Origin: Phoebastria nigripes | Lineage: Eukaryota > Chordata > Aves > Procellariiformes > Diomedeidae | Length of the DNA: 64,000 nucleotides | Reading direction: 5' to 3' | NCBI GenBank assembly: GCA_035582835.1 | Contig: JAYKAV010000023.1 | Coordinates: forward strand, 956,357-1,020,356 | In this document: positions 1 to 12,700 of the stretch, in pieces | Numbering within the stretch: the stretch's first letter is position 1 | How the letters are laid out: each line of letters begins with the position of its first letter | Position numbers and translations under genes: made by a program | Notes under the pieces: generated by a model | Database searches by the model: none | What the model saw: the letters and a program-made list of their open reading frames with translations, nothing else | Told to the model about the DNA's origin: nothing

Positions 1-172
1 AGCACAGGTACTTCAACTTTGTTTCTTTCTGTTGCTTTTCTTTCACTTGTCAGTTTTCACTGACTTGATCCTACCTCCTGTCAAAGTGTGGTAATTTTAA
101 TGTATTACAGTCAAAACAAGTAATAGTTCAACCTGGGATTTTCTTAGTCCTCCTTCAAGTGATTTTTTAACT

Positions 173-207
<35 letters not shown>

Positions 208-2196
208 GCCTGTTCTCTCAACTAGAATTTATTTTTTAATGTCCAAAAGGGCTTCCTGCTCTTCTAATGTGTTTGGTTTGTCCTTTGCATGCCTGCTGTG
301 TGTGACCTGGCACTTCTTAGCTTGCTTTTCTTTCTATAAAAAACACTGTTTCCAATAAAGCCTTTTTGGTTGAAGCCCTGCCCTACAATTGACAGTCCTG
401 TTTGTACAATTCACTGATTGCCTTGGGGAGGAGAAGAGATTTAAGGAATGTAGGTCTTAGGTACAAGCCCAAAAGAAACTGGGGACAGTCAGCTGCCATA
501 TGACGTATCATTCTGTCATAGCCAAGCTCCAAGACAAGGCCAGCTATTCCCTGGGAGGGAAGAAAGTGGCCTCAAGTGAAAGCTAGCACTAGCCTTTCTC
601 AGGAGCATCTGCTGTAGAGAAAGTACATCATCATCAATGGCTTGATAAACCTGTAGGAATGCCTCCTGCGTGTAAGGCCTGAAGAGGTGTGACACAATTC
701 CAGATGCTCCCCTCTGTCCCCGAGGTGCCAGATAGCTCAGCAAGTTCTGCCAGCTGGACAGAGTTTCTATTACCTGTGGCTTATGACTATTACCATGCAC
801 CAAGGCACATTGTAGTCAGGTAGTGGTACACAACAGCTGTCTCCTGTTCCTGTGTATGTACATGATGATGGNGTAAGACCATACTGCCTTTATCTGGAAG
901 CCATCAGTCTCTTGGGTTAGCACATGGTCATGCTTACCTGTCAGCCACTTACCTTCCAGAAGTCCCACCCCAGTCTGAATTACTTCAGCCTTGTAAGATA
1001 CAAGGAGGAGATTGACATGTATTTAAAGCATTTATTTCAGGATTTAGGATGCCCTAAAGTCAAGCTGTCATTCTTTATTTTAAAAAGACAAAGTTCTCTG
1101 TTCTTGAGTTGGTCTGTACTCTCTTTTGCTAGAAGTTACCCATATATGCATGTGGATAGTCACTTCAGGCTAAATGAAATCTCCTTACCAGTAATGAGAA
1201 GGTAGTTTGGGGTCTTTTTCTTCCAGTATGTACTGTTCATAAGTGCGTTCATATCACACACTCCTTCCTTTTGAGAAAAAGAAATCTTTCGCTCAGAACC
1301 CTGATGTGAGTATGTGGCTAAGAGGAGTTGAGGCTTGGCAAGTGCTCTGCCACCTTCTGCACCGCATGCGTGACTTGCATAGTGAAGGGAGAGAATGGGA
1401 GTAGGCCCTATTGATACCACTGAGGTTAGGAGGTCTGCGGTGTGAGTAACTGGACATATGCCAATCCACAATGTGAAGGTACAGACAACTTGCTTTAATT
1501 TGTGGTTAGTCATAACTAACCTCTTTGTCCATGTAATCTGTACAATATTTATCTAGTCCCATTTTCTTGCCTCAAACTGAAAGCAGTACTAAATTATATA
1601 ACAGTAATGGGCAGGATACATGTAATTGAAAGATGATTAAAAACTGTTGTTTAAGGTATTTTGATATTAAGTAACACTGGTGTTCTGTTTACTGTTGGAA
1701 AGTATGCCACGTGCTTCTACCTCCCTCTCCGTGTGCCTTGCTTAAGGTGAGGGCACGTCTGGATGCTTCCTCTTCTTGCCACGAGTTTTCTCATACTTGC
1801 ACTAGTCACATCCCTTATGTTTCAGTCTCTTTTCTGTCATTTGACTGATTAGTTTAATTTGTGATTATTTCTGCTCATACAGACATTTTGCAATGCAATC
1901 TTAAATCAAGATCTACGATTCCATGTTCACATTAAAATAAGATCTAGCTTTGTAATTTGCTTAGTGACCCTNTTTCCTTCACTAGAGAGGCTAAGCTTAA
2001 TCCAAGTTCACCAAACTCCCAATTAAAAGCAGCACGGATCTACATTATAATTGAGAATTATAAGAATAGCATGTTTAGAAACTGGTTTTTAAAGTAGTAG
2101 TTAATTTTTGTAATTTAGGGCTTACAACACATGAAGATGGTTGCCTTGCTAATTAATTTTCTGTAATGGAGCATTGTTGTGTATGTTAACGTACAG
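1..2196 (+). other. MAN2B2: Intron of MAN2B2 upstream of the first visible exon
   Basis: No MAN2B2 coding exon could be recognised here. The next upstream piece expected from the human protein, the end of the catalytic half, was not found in any plus-strand frame, so the window most likely opens inside an intron longer than 2 kb. The stretch holds a long poly-T run and an unexplained minus-strand open frame at 516-803. The intron ends in a usable acceptor just before 2197. Confidence 0.6.
175..203 (+). repeat. Poly-T tract (29 T)
   Basis: This is an uninterrupted run of 29 T inside the MAN2B2 intron. It may be a mononucleotide microsatellite or the poly-A tail of a decayed minus-strand retrocopy. 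No target-site duplication was visible. Confidence 0.9.
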
Positions 2197-2453
2197 GTTC
2201 AAACTTCAGCAGAGTCCCATTCTACCTATGATCTGTATATTCTAGTTGCAATAAGTGGTCTGAGCTACAGAAAATACAATGTTAAACCCTTGAATGGTAA
2301 GCAGTCTGCATTTATTGGAAGATCAGTCAAGTACAAGCGAAAAGACATAACTCATGCAGATCAACAAAGTCGACAGTTGCTTCCTGTGGTTAACAACTGC
2401 TACCAGGTCTTGTTTGACCAAAACACGAATCTAATGCACAGCATTACAGAGAG
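2197..2453 (+). CDS. MAN2B2: MAN2B2 exon a (first visible)
   Basis: The exon enters in phase 0 after a GTACAG acceptor and leaves in phase 2 at GAGAG|GTGAGA. It encodes a segment with [19 protein letters not shown] and [20 protein letters not shown], matching the human stretch around SYRHYN and LLDQDTNLMHSI. The loop between these islands is poorly conserved, as expected. Confidence 0.93.
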
Positions 2454-5400
2454 GTGAGATTGCCTGCTTGTTTTTAATAATGTTTCAGATTCTGTAAAAA
2501 CCTTTGTAAAAATAAGTCCAAGGACTCTATCATGTGCCTTAATTCTGAGACTTAATTAACAAAATGTTCTTCACATTCTTTACAATTCTTTTTTATCTCC
2601 AGTTCACATGTCCTCCTTTCTACAGGAAACATCAACACTAGCATAGGTGTGATTCCATACTATTTCTGTGATGTTGTTGCCCTGCTTAACCCTGCAGTCG
2701 GTCTAAGATGACGTACCACAGTATTAACTAGTAGATCAGCAGAATCTCATTGTACTTTAGAACTAAAGAGGGTTATGAATGTGTGTCTGAATTAAAAATA
2801 AATAAGTAAGCACATACACTATGGCTACACAATAAGCCTTAAGTGATAAAGCAAGAGCTTTCTCTTAGTAATCAGTGTTTTGCAAGTCCTGTATCACTCT
2901 TTCTATGGTAGAAAACTACAAAACTCCTTGAAAGGAAACATTTAACTAAGGAAATTCCATTTAATCAGGCAGATAAAATGGAAGAACAGTCAAGATTGAG
3001 GTGAGATTTGGGGTTTGCAGATTGTCTTTCTCAGCTGATGCAAATTGGCCCAATTCCTTCAGCTTCAGTGGAGCTGTGCTGCTTTTTGCCTGCTCAGGAT
3101 TCAGATTGTCAGCTATGTACTGATGGAAGATTTGACCTCTTTGACGTTGGCCTAGTGACTACTAGACCTCTTTCACCTTGGTGTTTTTGTTCATAATTCT
3201 GCCTCCTAGAGCAAGAATTTGTTGTCCAGTATAGTTAAAATCAGCTTTGAAGGTATAGATGGGCCATAACTAAGAGCCATGGAGTAAGTACTTTCTCAGA
3301 GTGCCTCCGGATCCTAACTGTTTCCAGATTCCATGAGGAACATAATAAGGAATATAATGAGGAAGAACAAAAATCTGAATTCAAATTCTATTTTTCTCCA
3401 TCCTGTTCTGGCAGGCAGCAAGAGCTGGAATTCAGCATGTAGGAGAAAGGGGATATTCACTTTCTTCACAAGCCTTCAGGCAAGCCCAGAATGTTTGAGT
3501 TTCAGCAAGTTTGCTTTGGGGTAATGGGAAAGAGCGAGGTGTCAGGTCAGAATGGGAGGAAAGGTTAAAAAAATATTGGGATCTTAACTTTGAAGCTTTA
3601 TAAAGTTTAGCTGCCACAGTTAGAACTTCTAGGTCCTGCCCCTGCACTGGAAATGCCCCATAACNGGAGTAGTAGAAAAAACTTGGATATATTTTGCTCC
3701 TCAGTCGTTAAAATTTGTAGGTCGCTGTATTAACACTAGCTAAAATGGTTGGCAGTTTAAATTTATATGCCAGATGAAGTGATTTTTCCTGTTTTGCCAG
3801 CAAGGCTCCAAAAGAGGAGCAGAGCAGGTAGCTGAGGGCAATAGCATCTCAAATTGCCTTCGTATGACTTTCCAAAGACTGTGATATGGAGTCATGAATA
3901 GCTGAACTGTAAGCTTCAGGGGAGAAAGGAGGAGATGAAGTAGGTACTGAGCGAGTGTAAATTTTGCTATCCTGTTGCCATTGTATTCATTACCAGTGTT
4001 GAGTACAGAAACTTGCATCATGCTGATTTACCTAGCTACAAAGTCAGTTAAATGAACCTGATTATTCGTTAATGTGGTGCGATGTACCTCATTTTTGTGC
4101 AACGGGTAGGTTTTGATCCTGTAGCAACTCTCACATCAAAACAATGAGCTAATGTAGGTGTTGTTTCTGTCTTAAGATGTTTCTGTTTTACAAAAGTATA
4201 AAATTACATAGAAACTCTATTTATTTACACACTGACAGATGTCTTTATGGGAAGCACTTTAATTCTCTGCTGTCCTCATTTCCTAAATCTTTCAAAATCA
4301 GTTATCCACTTTGAGGAAACAGATTTTTTTTTCTTGCATTCCCAGCCTCATTCCTGTTGCAGTTCAGCTTTGCATCTATTATGTACAAAATGTGTTTGTT
4401 AGTAATACAATTTTTTCTCTTCTGTGGATTCACAGGGAGACTAACCAGACTGTCCAGTTGACCCAGGAGTTCCTTGAGTACCATGTGAATGGAGACGTGA
4501 TGAAAGGACCCATTTCAGATAACTACTTATTTGCCCCAAATGCTTCAGCTGTTCCAGTATCAAAAGCAGTGGGATTGGAAGTGGTTTCTGGAAACTTGAT
4601 GACAGAGATACGGCAGTATTTCTACAGGTACAACTGGAATGTTTAATTCTCTGTAGATATGTATGAGATTAATTCTGTATAGTTACTCCTAAGCAGTGAG
4701 CTCTGTGTACTGTTTAGGATTTAGACAAAAGAACTAGCATGCATCTGCTAAATGTAGTGCTGAGGAAGCACCTCCTTTAAATAGCACATACTGCTGCAGG
4801 GAGGGAGGTGAAGATTGTTCAGAGTTATCTTCTGTGGTTCATTTTGTAGCGCAGCCTCTGTTGGGATCCTGGTTCCATACAATTCAATGAAAATTGCAGC
4901 TAACATCTTCTTACGTGGGTGGAATTTGGNCATAATGGTTCATTTTTATAACTGTGAATATCTTTCTTACAAGCAAATTAGAGAGAGGAGAAATGAGTCC
5001 TACACAAGGTCACTCTGACCCCTGATGAACTAGCTACTTTTCTGTGTTAAGATTATATCCGTCTATAACCCCTTCACCCTCTTTTAAATCTGATTATTTG
5101 ATTGAAGCCTTTTGCTTTACATGGCATTGTACAAGGATTGTAGTTGAGAAGGACCTCTGGAAAACAGTGGAATTCTTGAATCAAAATTAATGTTGCCCAG
5201 ATTGAAAAAATACATGTATTCTGTACAATGTAAATGTGTTGCTTAGGGAGTCATAATTATTTTAAAATTTGTTGTTAATTTTGAGAAAAACAGAGCCTCT
5301 CTAATCAAATGAAGAGTCCTCTTTACACTTGCAACACTAAAGAAAATTATAGGATATCACTTGCTCCAGCTGAATATCTGTACATTTGAAAATTAAATTG

Positions 5401-8400
5401 AAATTAAAAATAATTGTACATGTACATGAAATGTGTAGAAAACAGGCAAGAAAGTTGTCTATGTGTAGGATGACATCATGAATGACTTGCAAGTCTTGAC
5501 ATAACCGATCAAGTGCTCCACTTTCTAAACTCTGCATATCTTTCCTCTCATTTTTATAGTAATGTTACTTCTCAGGATTACATATATGCAGTGTATACCA
5601 GAATATACACAGTACCAGAAGGCTACGATGGGAAGTTGCTTTGCCATAGGATAGAGCAAGAATACAGCGTTGGGCCTTTGGAATTAAATCGTGAAGCAGT
5701 TCTAAGAACAAGCACAAATTTGAACACTAGGCAGCTACTCTACACTGACAGCAATGGATATCAGATTCAGAAAAGACCATTCAGGGCATACGTGAATAAC
5801 ACAGTGGCTCGGGTAGGCACAAAGGTGTAATCCAAATTCAATTGTGTCTTATCTTCGTTCTCCATTACTGTTACCTAGGTTAATATTGTCACTGCATGAT
5901 TTACTGTGTATTTTCAGAACTATTATCCTATGGTCCAGACTGCCTACATTGAAGACAATACCACAAGGCTGATGCTGCTTGCAGAAAGAGCTCATGGTGT
6001 CTCAAGTCAAGGAAATGGACAAGTGGAGGTAACATATAAAATATTTTTTTTCTAGGAGAGCATAATTTCATGGCTGCTGATAATACAAGAAAAGCATGAT
6101 GGCTGATTACTGTTGTGACATTTACCTTCCCAATACAGGTGATGCTTCACAGGAGACTATGGAACAACCTTCAGTGGGACCTGAATTACAATCTCACTTT
6201 GAATGACTCTTCAGTGGTTCGCCCTGTGATTTGGCTTATTTTAGGAACCAAGGCTGTCACCAATATTTTGTATCGGACAAGTGTACTGGTGTTAGAACAC
6301 AGGCCAGTAGTAATGTTTGGAGCATTATCAGGTAACTTAATTTCATCTCCTGTGCTATCTTTAGCATCTGAATGGCTTATTTATGTTGCTCTGATTTATG
6401 CTGTTAAGTTTGTAAATGCAGACTTCAAGCCTCCTGTGTGGCAAAGTTAGTATACAGTGAGTTAGGAGGCAGATTTAGAGCCTGCTAATTACTTTGCATT
6501 AATTTCAAACATGGATGTTGTCCAAGTGTATGAAATGTTTCTCTTGTTACGTAATTATGTCTACTTTCAGAGGAGAATAAATTTTAAAGCACCTAATGAG
6601 AACAAAATGTCCACACAGGGAATTTGTGCAAAGTAGCTAGTGCACCATGTATCAGCTTCCTGGATGCTGGGTCCTTAATGACCATTTTTGAGTCATTCTT
6701 TTAAAAATATTTGTTTGACTTACTAACTAAAACTGAAGCCTGGTAGTGGAATAGCAACTTCAAGCTGCAGTGAAATTTGCTTTATGGAAAGCTCTAATAC
6801 ACTTCTCCAGCAGTTAAAATCATGCTGCTTTCTGCTTTGTATCTCAGAAGGCCTGGGAGAAGAAAGCATAGCATCTGCTTTGCATCTGCCTTGGCAGAAA
6901 AAGCAAAAATCTCTTTACCCTTCCACAGTACCCTAGCCAGGCTTGTGTGTGTGATGGATATTTGATGTTTGCTTTCTTTCACTTTGCATGGAGGAGATAA
7001 ACCAAAGCTACCCGGACAACTTCAGCAGAATTCAGTCCACAGTTCACCTGTAACTGTCCCACCTAATCTTCATCTTCAGACTCTGAGCATTCCAGGGTGG
7101 AGATACAGCTCTAATCATGCAGAGCAGGTCCGCAGCATCCGCGTGGGTAGGTGCTGTCAAAAGGGTGGCTGGATGTTACACTTAAAGAAGCTGTTTTTTT
7201 TTTCTTTCTGTCTTCTGTGACTAGTACTTTTATTTATTCAAAGTGTTAAATTCCTCTATCAAGAAAGTTAATTGTACTGTATAATTTCTCTACTCAAATA
7301 GTAAAATATTTCTCCTGCATGAGTTCGTCGTGCCTGTTAGTGTCATTCCTGTCAACAGTGGGAGCTGGGTATTTCTTGATGTTAGTCCTCTTGCTAATTT
7401 TAAAAAATGGGAATTAAGTTCAAATTATGAGAGTGGAAAGCTTAAAAAAAAAAAAAGTTTAAAAGTTGGTTTCATTTTTAAAGTAAGAAAATGTTTGCAT
7501 TTTGTTTTCTCTTAAAGGTAAACNGAAGCAAGGTGATGCAGACTTCAGTCGTGTCCTGCTAAGAATTAGGCATTTGTATGAAGTTGGAGAGGATCCTGTG
7601 CTGTCTCAACCTGTGATGGTAAATCTGAAGGTAAATCTAATCCTTCAAGACAGAATACCACTTGAGGTGTTTTTGTTCCAGAGAGAACTGGTTCTGGAAC
7701 GAAACATGCCGTGTGCTAGAGACTCCACAAATGATGGATGCAAAAATATTAGTATAACTTTAACCTTGGAGGGAAGCAGGTCTTATTTTTACTCAGCTTT
7801 GCAACACAGAAGCCGTTACTTCAGATGAAGTTGCCATAGGCACAGCATGAAGATCTGCATAAATGTCGGTAGGACTGGTTCAGTTGAGCTCTTGGTTGTA
7901 TAACACTTCCTGCAGTACCTTAACCAGTGCAGAGAGTGGGATTCTGTTTTGGTGTTTCTTTAGTTATTGCAAGTTGTACCTATAGTTAATGAAATGTGGA
8001 CAGGATTAAAGGGAACAAATTTTTTTTTTTTCTCTGTAGTTTATTTCTGCAAGTTGTTGAAACTTTGGTCACTTCCACCATGTACTGTGTATTTTCAGTT
8101 TCTTGTTTATTTGATCTTTCATATAGAAGTAGATTATTTTATAATACATGGCAGAGGTTTATTATTTTAAAATATGAAATTTTGATTGTGATGACAGAAA
8201 TGTGAGGAACAAAGTGTAGGATTCTGTTCTGTTTAAAAAAGTGCAGTGTGAGTTTCAGCTCTTGAATAGAGAGATTAGTAGGCTCTGAACTTTGCTACAA
8301 CACAGAGGAGGCTCTCAGCACCTCACCAGCTTCTTAGTTTGAAGCCCGGTGAATCTGTAGTTGCCCTTGTGTTGCATGACCTAGCAGATTTTTAAAGTCT

Positions 8401-9636
8401 CTACTGCTCTGCTTAACAGATCAATGCTAGAGATGAAAGTTCTACTCTGGTCTAACTGTGTACTAGGCCGGCGAGTGTGATGCTATTCTCAATAAACTGT
8501 CATTTGATTCCTTGTGTTTTCTTTACTCACAGTCTTTGCTAAAGGGATTAGGATCAGTGATGGTAGTGGAAGAGCGATCACTCACAGGCACCTGGGATGT
8601 AAACACTTTGAAGCGATGGAAATGGAAGACTGCACAACATCCAAGCAAAGGTAGGTGGAATAATGTGGTTGGTGTCCGTATTGTTGTTGACTGTTGAAGC
8701 TTGATGAATAATCTAATTAAAAATGTAAAAATATTTGCAAGATTTAAAATGTTTTGTTGTTCTGTATGACAGATCTGGTATCTGACACAACCTGCAAGTA
8801 GTAGCATTTAGCGAAGATTCCCTGCAAGTACTAGACGTATTTCTCTGATGGCTTGTTTTGCCTAGAAGTGTTAAAAAACTTGAAATCTTTCTGGAGTTAT
8901 CTTTGTCCGAATAGAAGTGGCTGCTTTATGAATTCACACTTGTGACACAGATTGATTTTGTTAGATGCTGATGAGTTGTGTTAATCTAAGCTTAAGTCTG
9001 TGCTGCAGAAAAACAGACAGCTGGAGTTAAAAATCCCCACTGTAATCAGCTTAAAGGACTGTGTGGGTATGATTCAAGTTAGGGCTGACACTCAAGTCAA
9101 ATGCTGTGGGTGACCTCATTTCATTTCTCATTCCAGTTAGTTGCTTGGACATTGTCCTTACTGTCACTTATATCCATACATGTGCCTTGTAAAAAGCTTG
9201 CAGAGGTTTTGGGCTGGGCTAGGTGAGAGTTTAGAGCTCTACTTGACCTGCAGCAAGGAGCTTGCTTGCTGTTTGCTCATGATGAAGAAAAGNTGCATGA
9301 CTGGGGAGTCGTTTCACATTTTCTGTGTGAGTCAGCGTGTGAAAAGTAGACGAATTGTTTCATATTTTAATATTATGAATGGGTGCATCTTAGGCTCCGT
9401 ACTACTTACAGCTTTAAGGAGAATCTGCTCAAACACCAGTTTTTAAGGAAGGGATGAGTTAAAACTGTTGAGAAAGAATAATATGTACATTTGACTAAAG
9501 CTTCTTCTTTAATAAATTACCAATGTTTTTGTATTTTACAGGGTTCTCCAACAGCACAGAGACCTCAGAAAACTGTACAGTAACTGTTCATNCAAAGGAA
9601 ATAAGGACTTTCTTTGTATATTTTCAAGGTCAATAA
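2197..9636 (+). CDS. MAN2B2: Epididymis-specific alpha-mannosidase (GH38), C-terminal half, nine exons, 5' partial
   Basis: MAN2B2 is a lysosomal/secreted alpha-mannosidase that removes mannose from N-glycan cores during glycoprotein breakdown. Coding exons are 2197-2453, 4436-4627, 5560-5812, 5918-6028, 6139-6331, 6994-7146, 7518-7630, 8533-8650 and 9542-9636. They total 1485 nt (494 residues plus stop) with all phases matching. The translation tracks the last half of human MAN2B2 as I know it, with islands such as [98 protein letters not shown] and [11 protein letters not shown], and the terminal KEIRTFF. These cover the GH38 C-terminal beta-rich domains. The catalytic domain with the nucleophile Asp lies upstream of the window. 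Single N bases fall in codons at 7524 and 9592, so two residues are undefined. No frameshift is seen and the gene appears intact. Confidence 0.96.
4436..4627 (+). CDS. MAN2B2: MAN2B2 exon b
   Basis: Phase 2 to phase 2. The acceptor is GGATTCACAG and the donor CTACAG|GTACAA. It encodes [20 protein letters not shown] through TEIRQYFYR. The block [11 protein letters not shown] is a strongly conserved GH38 segment. NQT and NAS are N-glycosylation sequons. Confidence 0.95.
5560..5812 (+). CDS. MAN2B2: MAN2B2 exon c
   Basis: Phase 2 in, phase 0 out (CGG|GTAGGC). It carries the most conserved part of the C-terminal half, [20 protein letters not shown] and [20 protein letters not shown]. This is the GH38 pattern of a conserved Glu/Arg pair followed by a YTDSNG strand. 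Confidence 0.96.
5918..6028 (+). CDS. MAN2B2: MAN2B2 exon d
   Basis: Phase 0 to phase 0, 37 codons. It encodes [20 protein letters not shown] and the conserved [15 protein letters not shown] segment. The acceptor is GTATTTTCAG and the donor GTAACA. Confidence 0.96.
6139..6331 (+). CDS. MAN2B2: MAN2B2 exon e
   Basis: Phase 0 in, phase 1 out (TCAG|GTAACT). It begins [20 protein letters not shown], which matches human MAN2B2 closely, and ends in [13 protein letters not shown]. Reading runs on into the intron for about 40 codons without a stop, but splicing to the next exon restores the conserved sequence. Confidence 0.95.
6994..7146 (+). CDS. MAN2B2: MAN2B2 exon f (tandem acceptor)
   Basis: Phase 1 in, phase 1 out (GTGG|GTAGGT). 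It encodes DKPKLPGQ and [20 protein letters not shown]. The acceptor is a GAGGAG (NAGNAG) pair. Using the first AG starts the exon at 6994 and adds one Gly; using the second starts it at 6997. Confidence 0.9.
7518..7630 (+). CDS. MAN2B2: MAN2B2 exon g
   Basis: Phase 1 in, phase 0 out (CTGAAG|GTAAAT). It encodes [20 protein letters not shown], a near match to the human protein. One N at 7524 makes the third full codon uncertain. Confidence 0.93.
8533..8650 (+). CDS. MAN2B2: MAN2B2 exon h
   Basis: Phase 0 in, phase 1 out (GCAAAG|GTAGGT), behind a good acceptor (TTTACTCACAG). It encodes [20 protein letters not shown] and KRWKWKT, a signature of the MAN2B2 C-terminus. Confidence 0.95.
9542..9636 (+). 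CDS. MAN2B2: MAN2B2 terminal coding exon
   Basis: Phase 1 in. It encodes [16 protein letters not shown], an ambiguous residue, then [13 protein letters not shown] and the stop. The end matches the human C-terminus (TVHPKEIRTFFIHFQ). The stop codon TAA lies inside an AATAAA hexamer (9632-9637). Confidence 0.94.
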
Positions 9637-9756
9637 AGTTTGACATTGTATTTCAGGAGTGAATATGTAATAGCTTCCAATTTTTGTTTCAAGATATGAG
9701 TGATGATCTTGAAATCAACATTCTACTGCTGTTAATGAAAGAAATAGTCATTTTGG

Positions 9757-9762
9757 AATAAA
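9757..9762 (+). terminator. MAN2B2: Probable MAN2B2 polyadenylation signal
   Basis: This AATAAA lies about 120 nt after the MAN2B2 stop codon. It is the more plausible of two canonical hexamers, because the other (9632-9637) overlaps the stop codon itself. Confidence 0.6.
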
Positions 9763-12700
9763 CTCTAAATTTAATTAAACTGTTGGCCTGAGTTATGGGT
9801 ATTTTTGTTGGTTAATTATTTACAACTCTATTTTTTTCTGAAATGTGTTCAATTCAAAAATGACCTTGGTGTTGCAGTGCAAGCATATTGAACATTTTCG
9901 TGCTTGCTGTGGGTGGTTTTAAAGTGATTGCTTCTATGATGCTTCACTGTTGAGCACTGACAAAGTCATATTAGTCCTACAGTCTTGAATTGTCTTTCTA
10001 ATTAGTGGTGATCTCAAGAGTCTTCTCTTAGGGTTTTTATTGTTAGAGGAGATGACTTCCAAATCACAGAATAGTGATTTGNCAAATGACGTTCTGTTTC
10101 TGCATGCAAGGAGGAATGCCTGTCATGTGTTTCAGCTACTTTGTCTTTTGGGCAACAACTGCAAAGTTTCTCCTTCTGTAAGCTGAAATTGAATGTACTG
10201 TTTATATTCCTTTGCACTAAGTTCATTTAAATTATGTCTCTTAAGGTTCAGAACTGATTGGCTTTGCTTCACAGTATCCCAGTCCTGGATGTTCAGTCTT
10301 GTGTTCTGGGTAAACTGGAGCTAGTCTGTCGACAGAAGGTGTGTTGCCACATGGCTGGTAGCTAACTCATCACGTAACCTGAAGCAGGAACACCGTTCTT
10401 ATGACACTGTGAACTATCATACTTCTCAGGCTCAAAGAACGTGCACAGTGGTAGCAGGAAATGTTTCATTAGCATCAAGTTGAAGTTAACTATGGAGGAC
10501 TGTGTTTAGGGTTAAACTGGCAGTTAAGTGCAAATTCTAAGCAGATCTGATTGAGCAGCAGCAGAAGGAAACTTGGACAGCAGCTAGCTTTCCTCATAGC
10601 TGGTATGTATTTATGTTCAAGAGAAAAGTTGCATTTTTCTGTTTTTCTTCTCAGCTCTAATCAATGTAGAGCTGTAGAAACTGATTCTGTTCATGTCCCA
10701 TTGGGCATCTCTACTTATTTTACTTACCATGAAAATGCACATAGCTGAGATGAGAATCAAGTCAGTCACTTCACTGCAGTGGTAANGATGAATTATGCTT
10801 GGTGCAACACTGTACAAAACTGTATTTCTGACCAGTGAAACGTAAAACTGAAAGAGGAAATATATAGATTTAAAAGAGGAAAATAGGTGCCTTTTCAGTC
10901 AATTAATCATTCCAGATCTAGAATCAGGTAAAAATGACATTTTACTGTGGTAATTGTTCTGATTTACTTTGGCTGTTCAGCAATAATTTCCTCCATGTGG
11001 AGACACTGTTCAAGAACAAAGGAAACAGAGTGAAAAGGACTCTCCCAGAATAGCTATTGTGAAGTAGTTATGCTGAAGAGCTGTGCTGGTGGTCAGATTT
11101 TCTGTGTAGACAGCCTGTGTGTACTAACTGGTTGCCTCTCATTAAAATCACTGCAGAAACTGCCACATTCAGTTAGTGGATGAAGAAAGGTTGTTTCATA
11201 TTTTCTATTGGTTATTTTTCATACTTGGCTATAAATATTTAGTGATACACCAATCTAACCTGCCCTGCTGCAGTGAAAGCCATTTTCCTGCAACATTAAG
11301 CCCAAAGGGGAAGTATATAGCACTGTAACTAGGATGCAGTAAAGCATGCTGGCAGCTATTTTTCGTTTCGTTTTGTGTATGTGTTTGGGAAATGAAATGT
11401 GTTTGGCTAAGTCATTTCCCTTGCTTGTACATCTTTCCTCATTCCCTACTTGGTTATGCCATGTAGTATAATGGGTGTACTGTGTAGGTTACACAGTGAT
11501 ATGATTACAATTCATATTTTTATGACTGAAGTGGTATTCACTAATACACGTGCTTCTGACAGCAAGTCATGCTGGTAGATTATAAAAATTGAACTGTATC
11601 TTCAGGGGGCAGTTGCATNGTCAATCCCGGCCAAGCAGTAAAGGATCTTACAGCTGCTAACTCTGGGCGCTGCTTTCCCAGATGTCGGGTTGATATGTTT
11701 CTAGTAGGCTCTGTTAGAACAAATCCTACAAAAACCTTCTGTATGCAGGACACTATAAACAGGAATACCTCATTACCAGCAGATTTATCTGTTGGGGGGT
11801 TTTCTGCTTCCATTTGTGGAGACTTTCTGGTTTAAAAGAAAAAGAAAAAAAAAAAAAAAACAACACAAAACCACAGAATATTTTATCTGGAGTTATTTCA
11901 GTGCAATTGGCCATCAGGGAATAATTTGCCAGAGTCAAATCTGGTATTGCACCAGAGGCATCCAAGATTGTAGTCTGTAAAAAGCATGGCATTCCTGCTA
12001 GAAGAAGATGTCGTTGCATATGTTATATGTTCTTTTTCCTGAGAAATCTCAGCCCAAGCAAATGGAAGCCTGCAGGCATTCAAATCTCTGTAGAGGGACC
12101 TGTTTAGTAATTATCCTTTTTCTTCCTTCACGTGTATCAAGATAGTGAGGAGAAATATTGCGGTCCTACATCAAGAATTGATAGAAATCAGGCCACTCTG
12201 TACTTAAACACTACTTCAAACCATACATCAGATGGGACACACAAAAGAAGAGAAGGTGGATGTAATGTTACAAGCAGAGGAAAAAGTCACGCATGCATGC
12301 AGTATATTTGTGCTATGGTAAATAAGCTTTGTTTTTAATTTTGGTTGGAGTTAAGGAAGCAGTTATAGGGTGGAAGAGCTAGGAGGAGATAGCAGAGCAC
12401 CTGGGTGTTGGGGAAGGAGAGGATGTGACAAGTAGTCAGAGTGAAGCTGATGGAAGTCTGAAATACAGAATCTTCTAATAACAGCTTATTTTGTCCACAG
12501 CTCCTGGCTGCAGACCCTCCAAGGTGCTGCTGTTCCTGGGTCTTGTGGTAGATTAGTTTATTTTGCCTGGAAAGCCGAATTATATTCGATCCATCATTCT
12601 ATGTAATTTTGAGGCATAGAAGCTTGAATGTCCTTGAGAGCTGCTGGAGTCCTATTTGTGTCCAGGGACAGAGTGGCTCTCAGTAAACCCTGTTTTACCA

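Noticed and set aside
5145..5175. GAGAAGGACCTCTGGAAAA, which recalls the antisense 3' part of avian CR1 LINEs
   Set aside because: The match is under 20 bases, lacks the CR1 3' terminal repeat and has no extended similarity, so I could not support a call.
12132..12338. Plus-strand open frame with a Thr/Asn-rich segment (NQATLYLNTTSNHTSDGT) considered as another extracellular exon of the Ig gene
   Set aside because: It has no Ig cysteine/tryptophan framework, its upstream acceptor is weak, and no phase-compatible partner exon was found.
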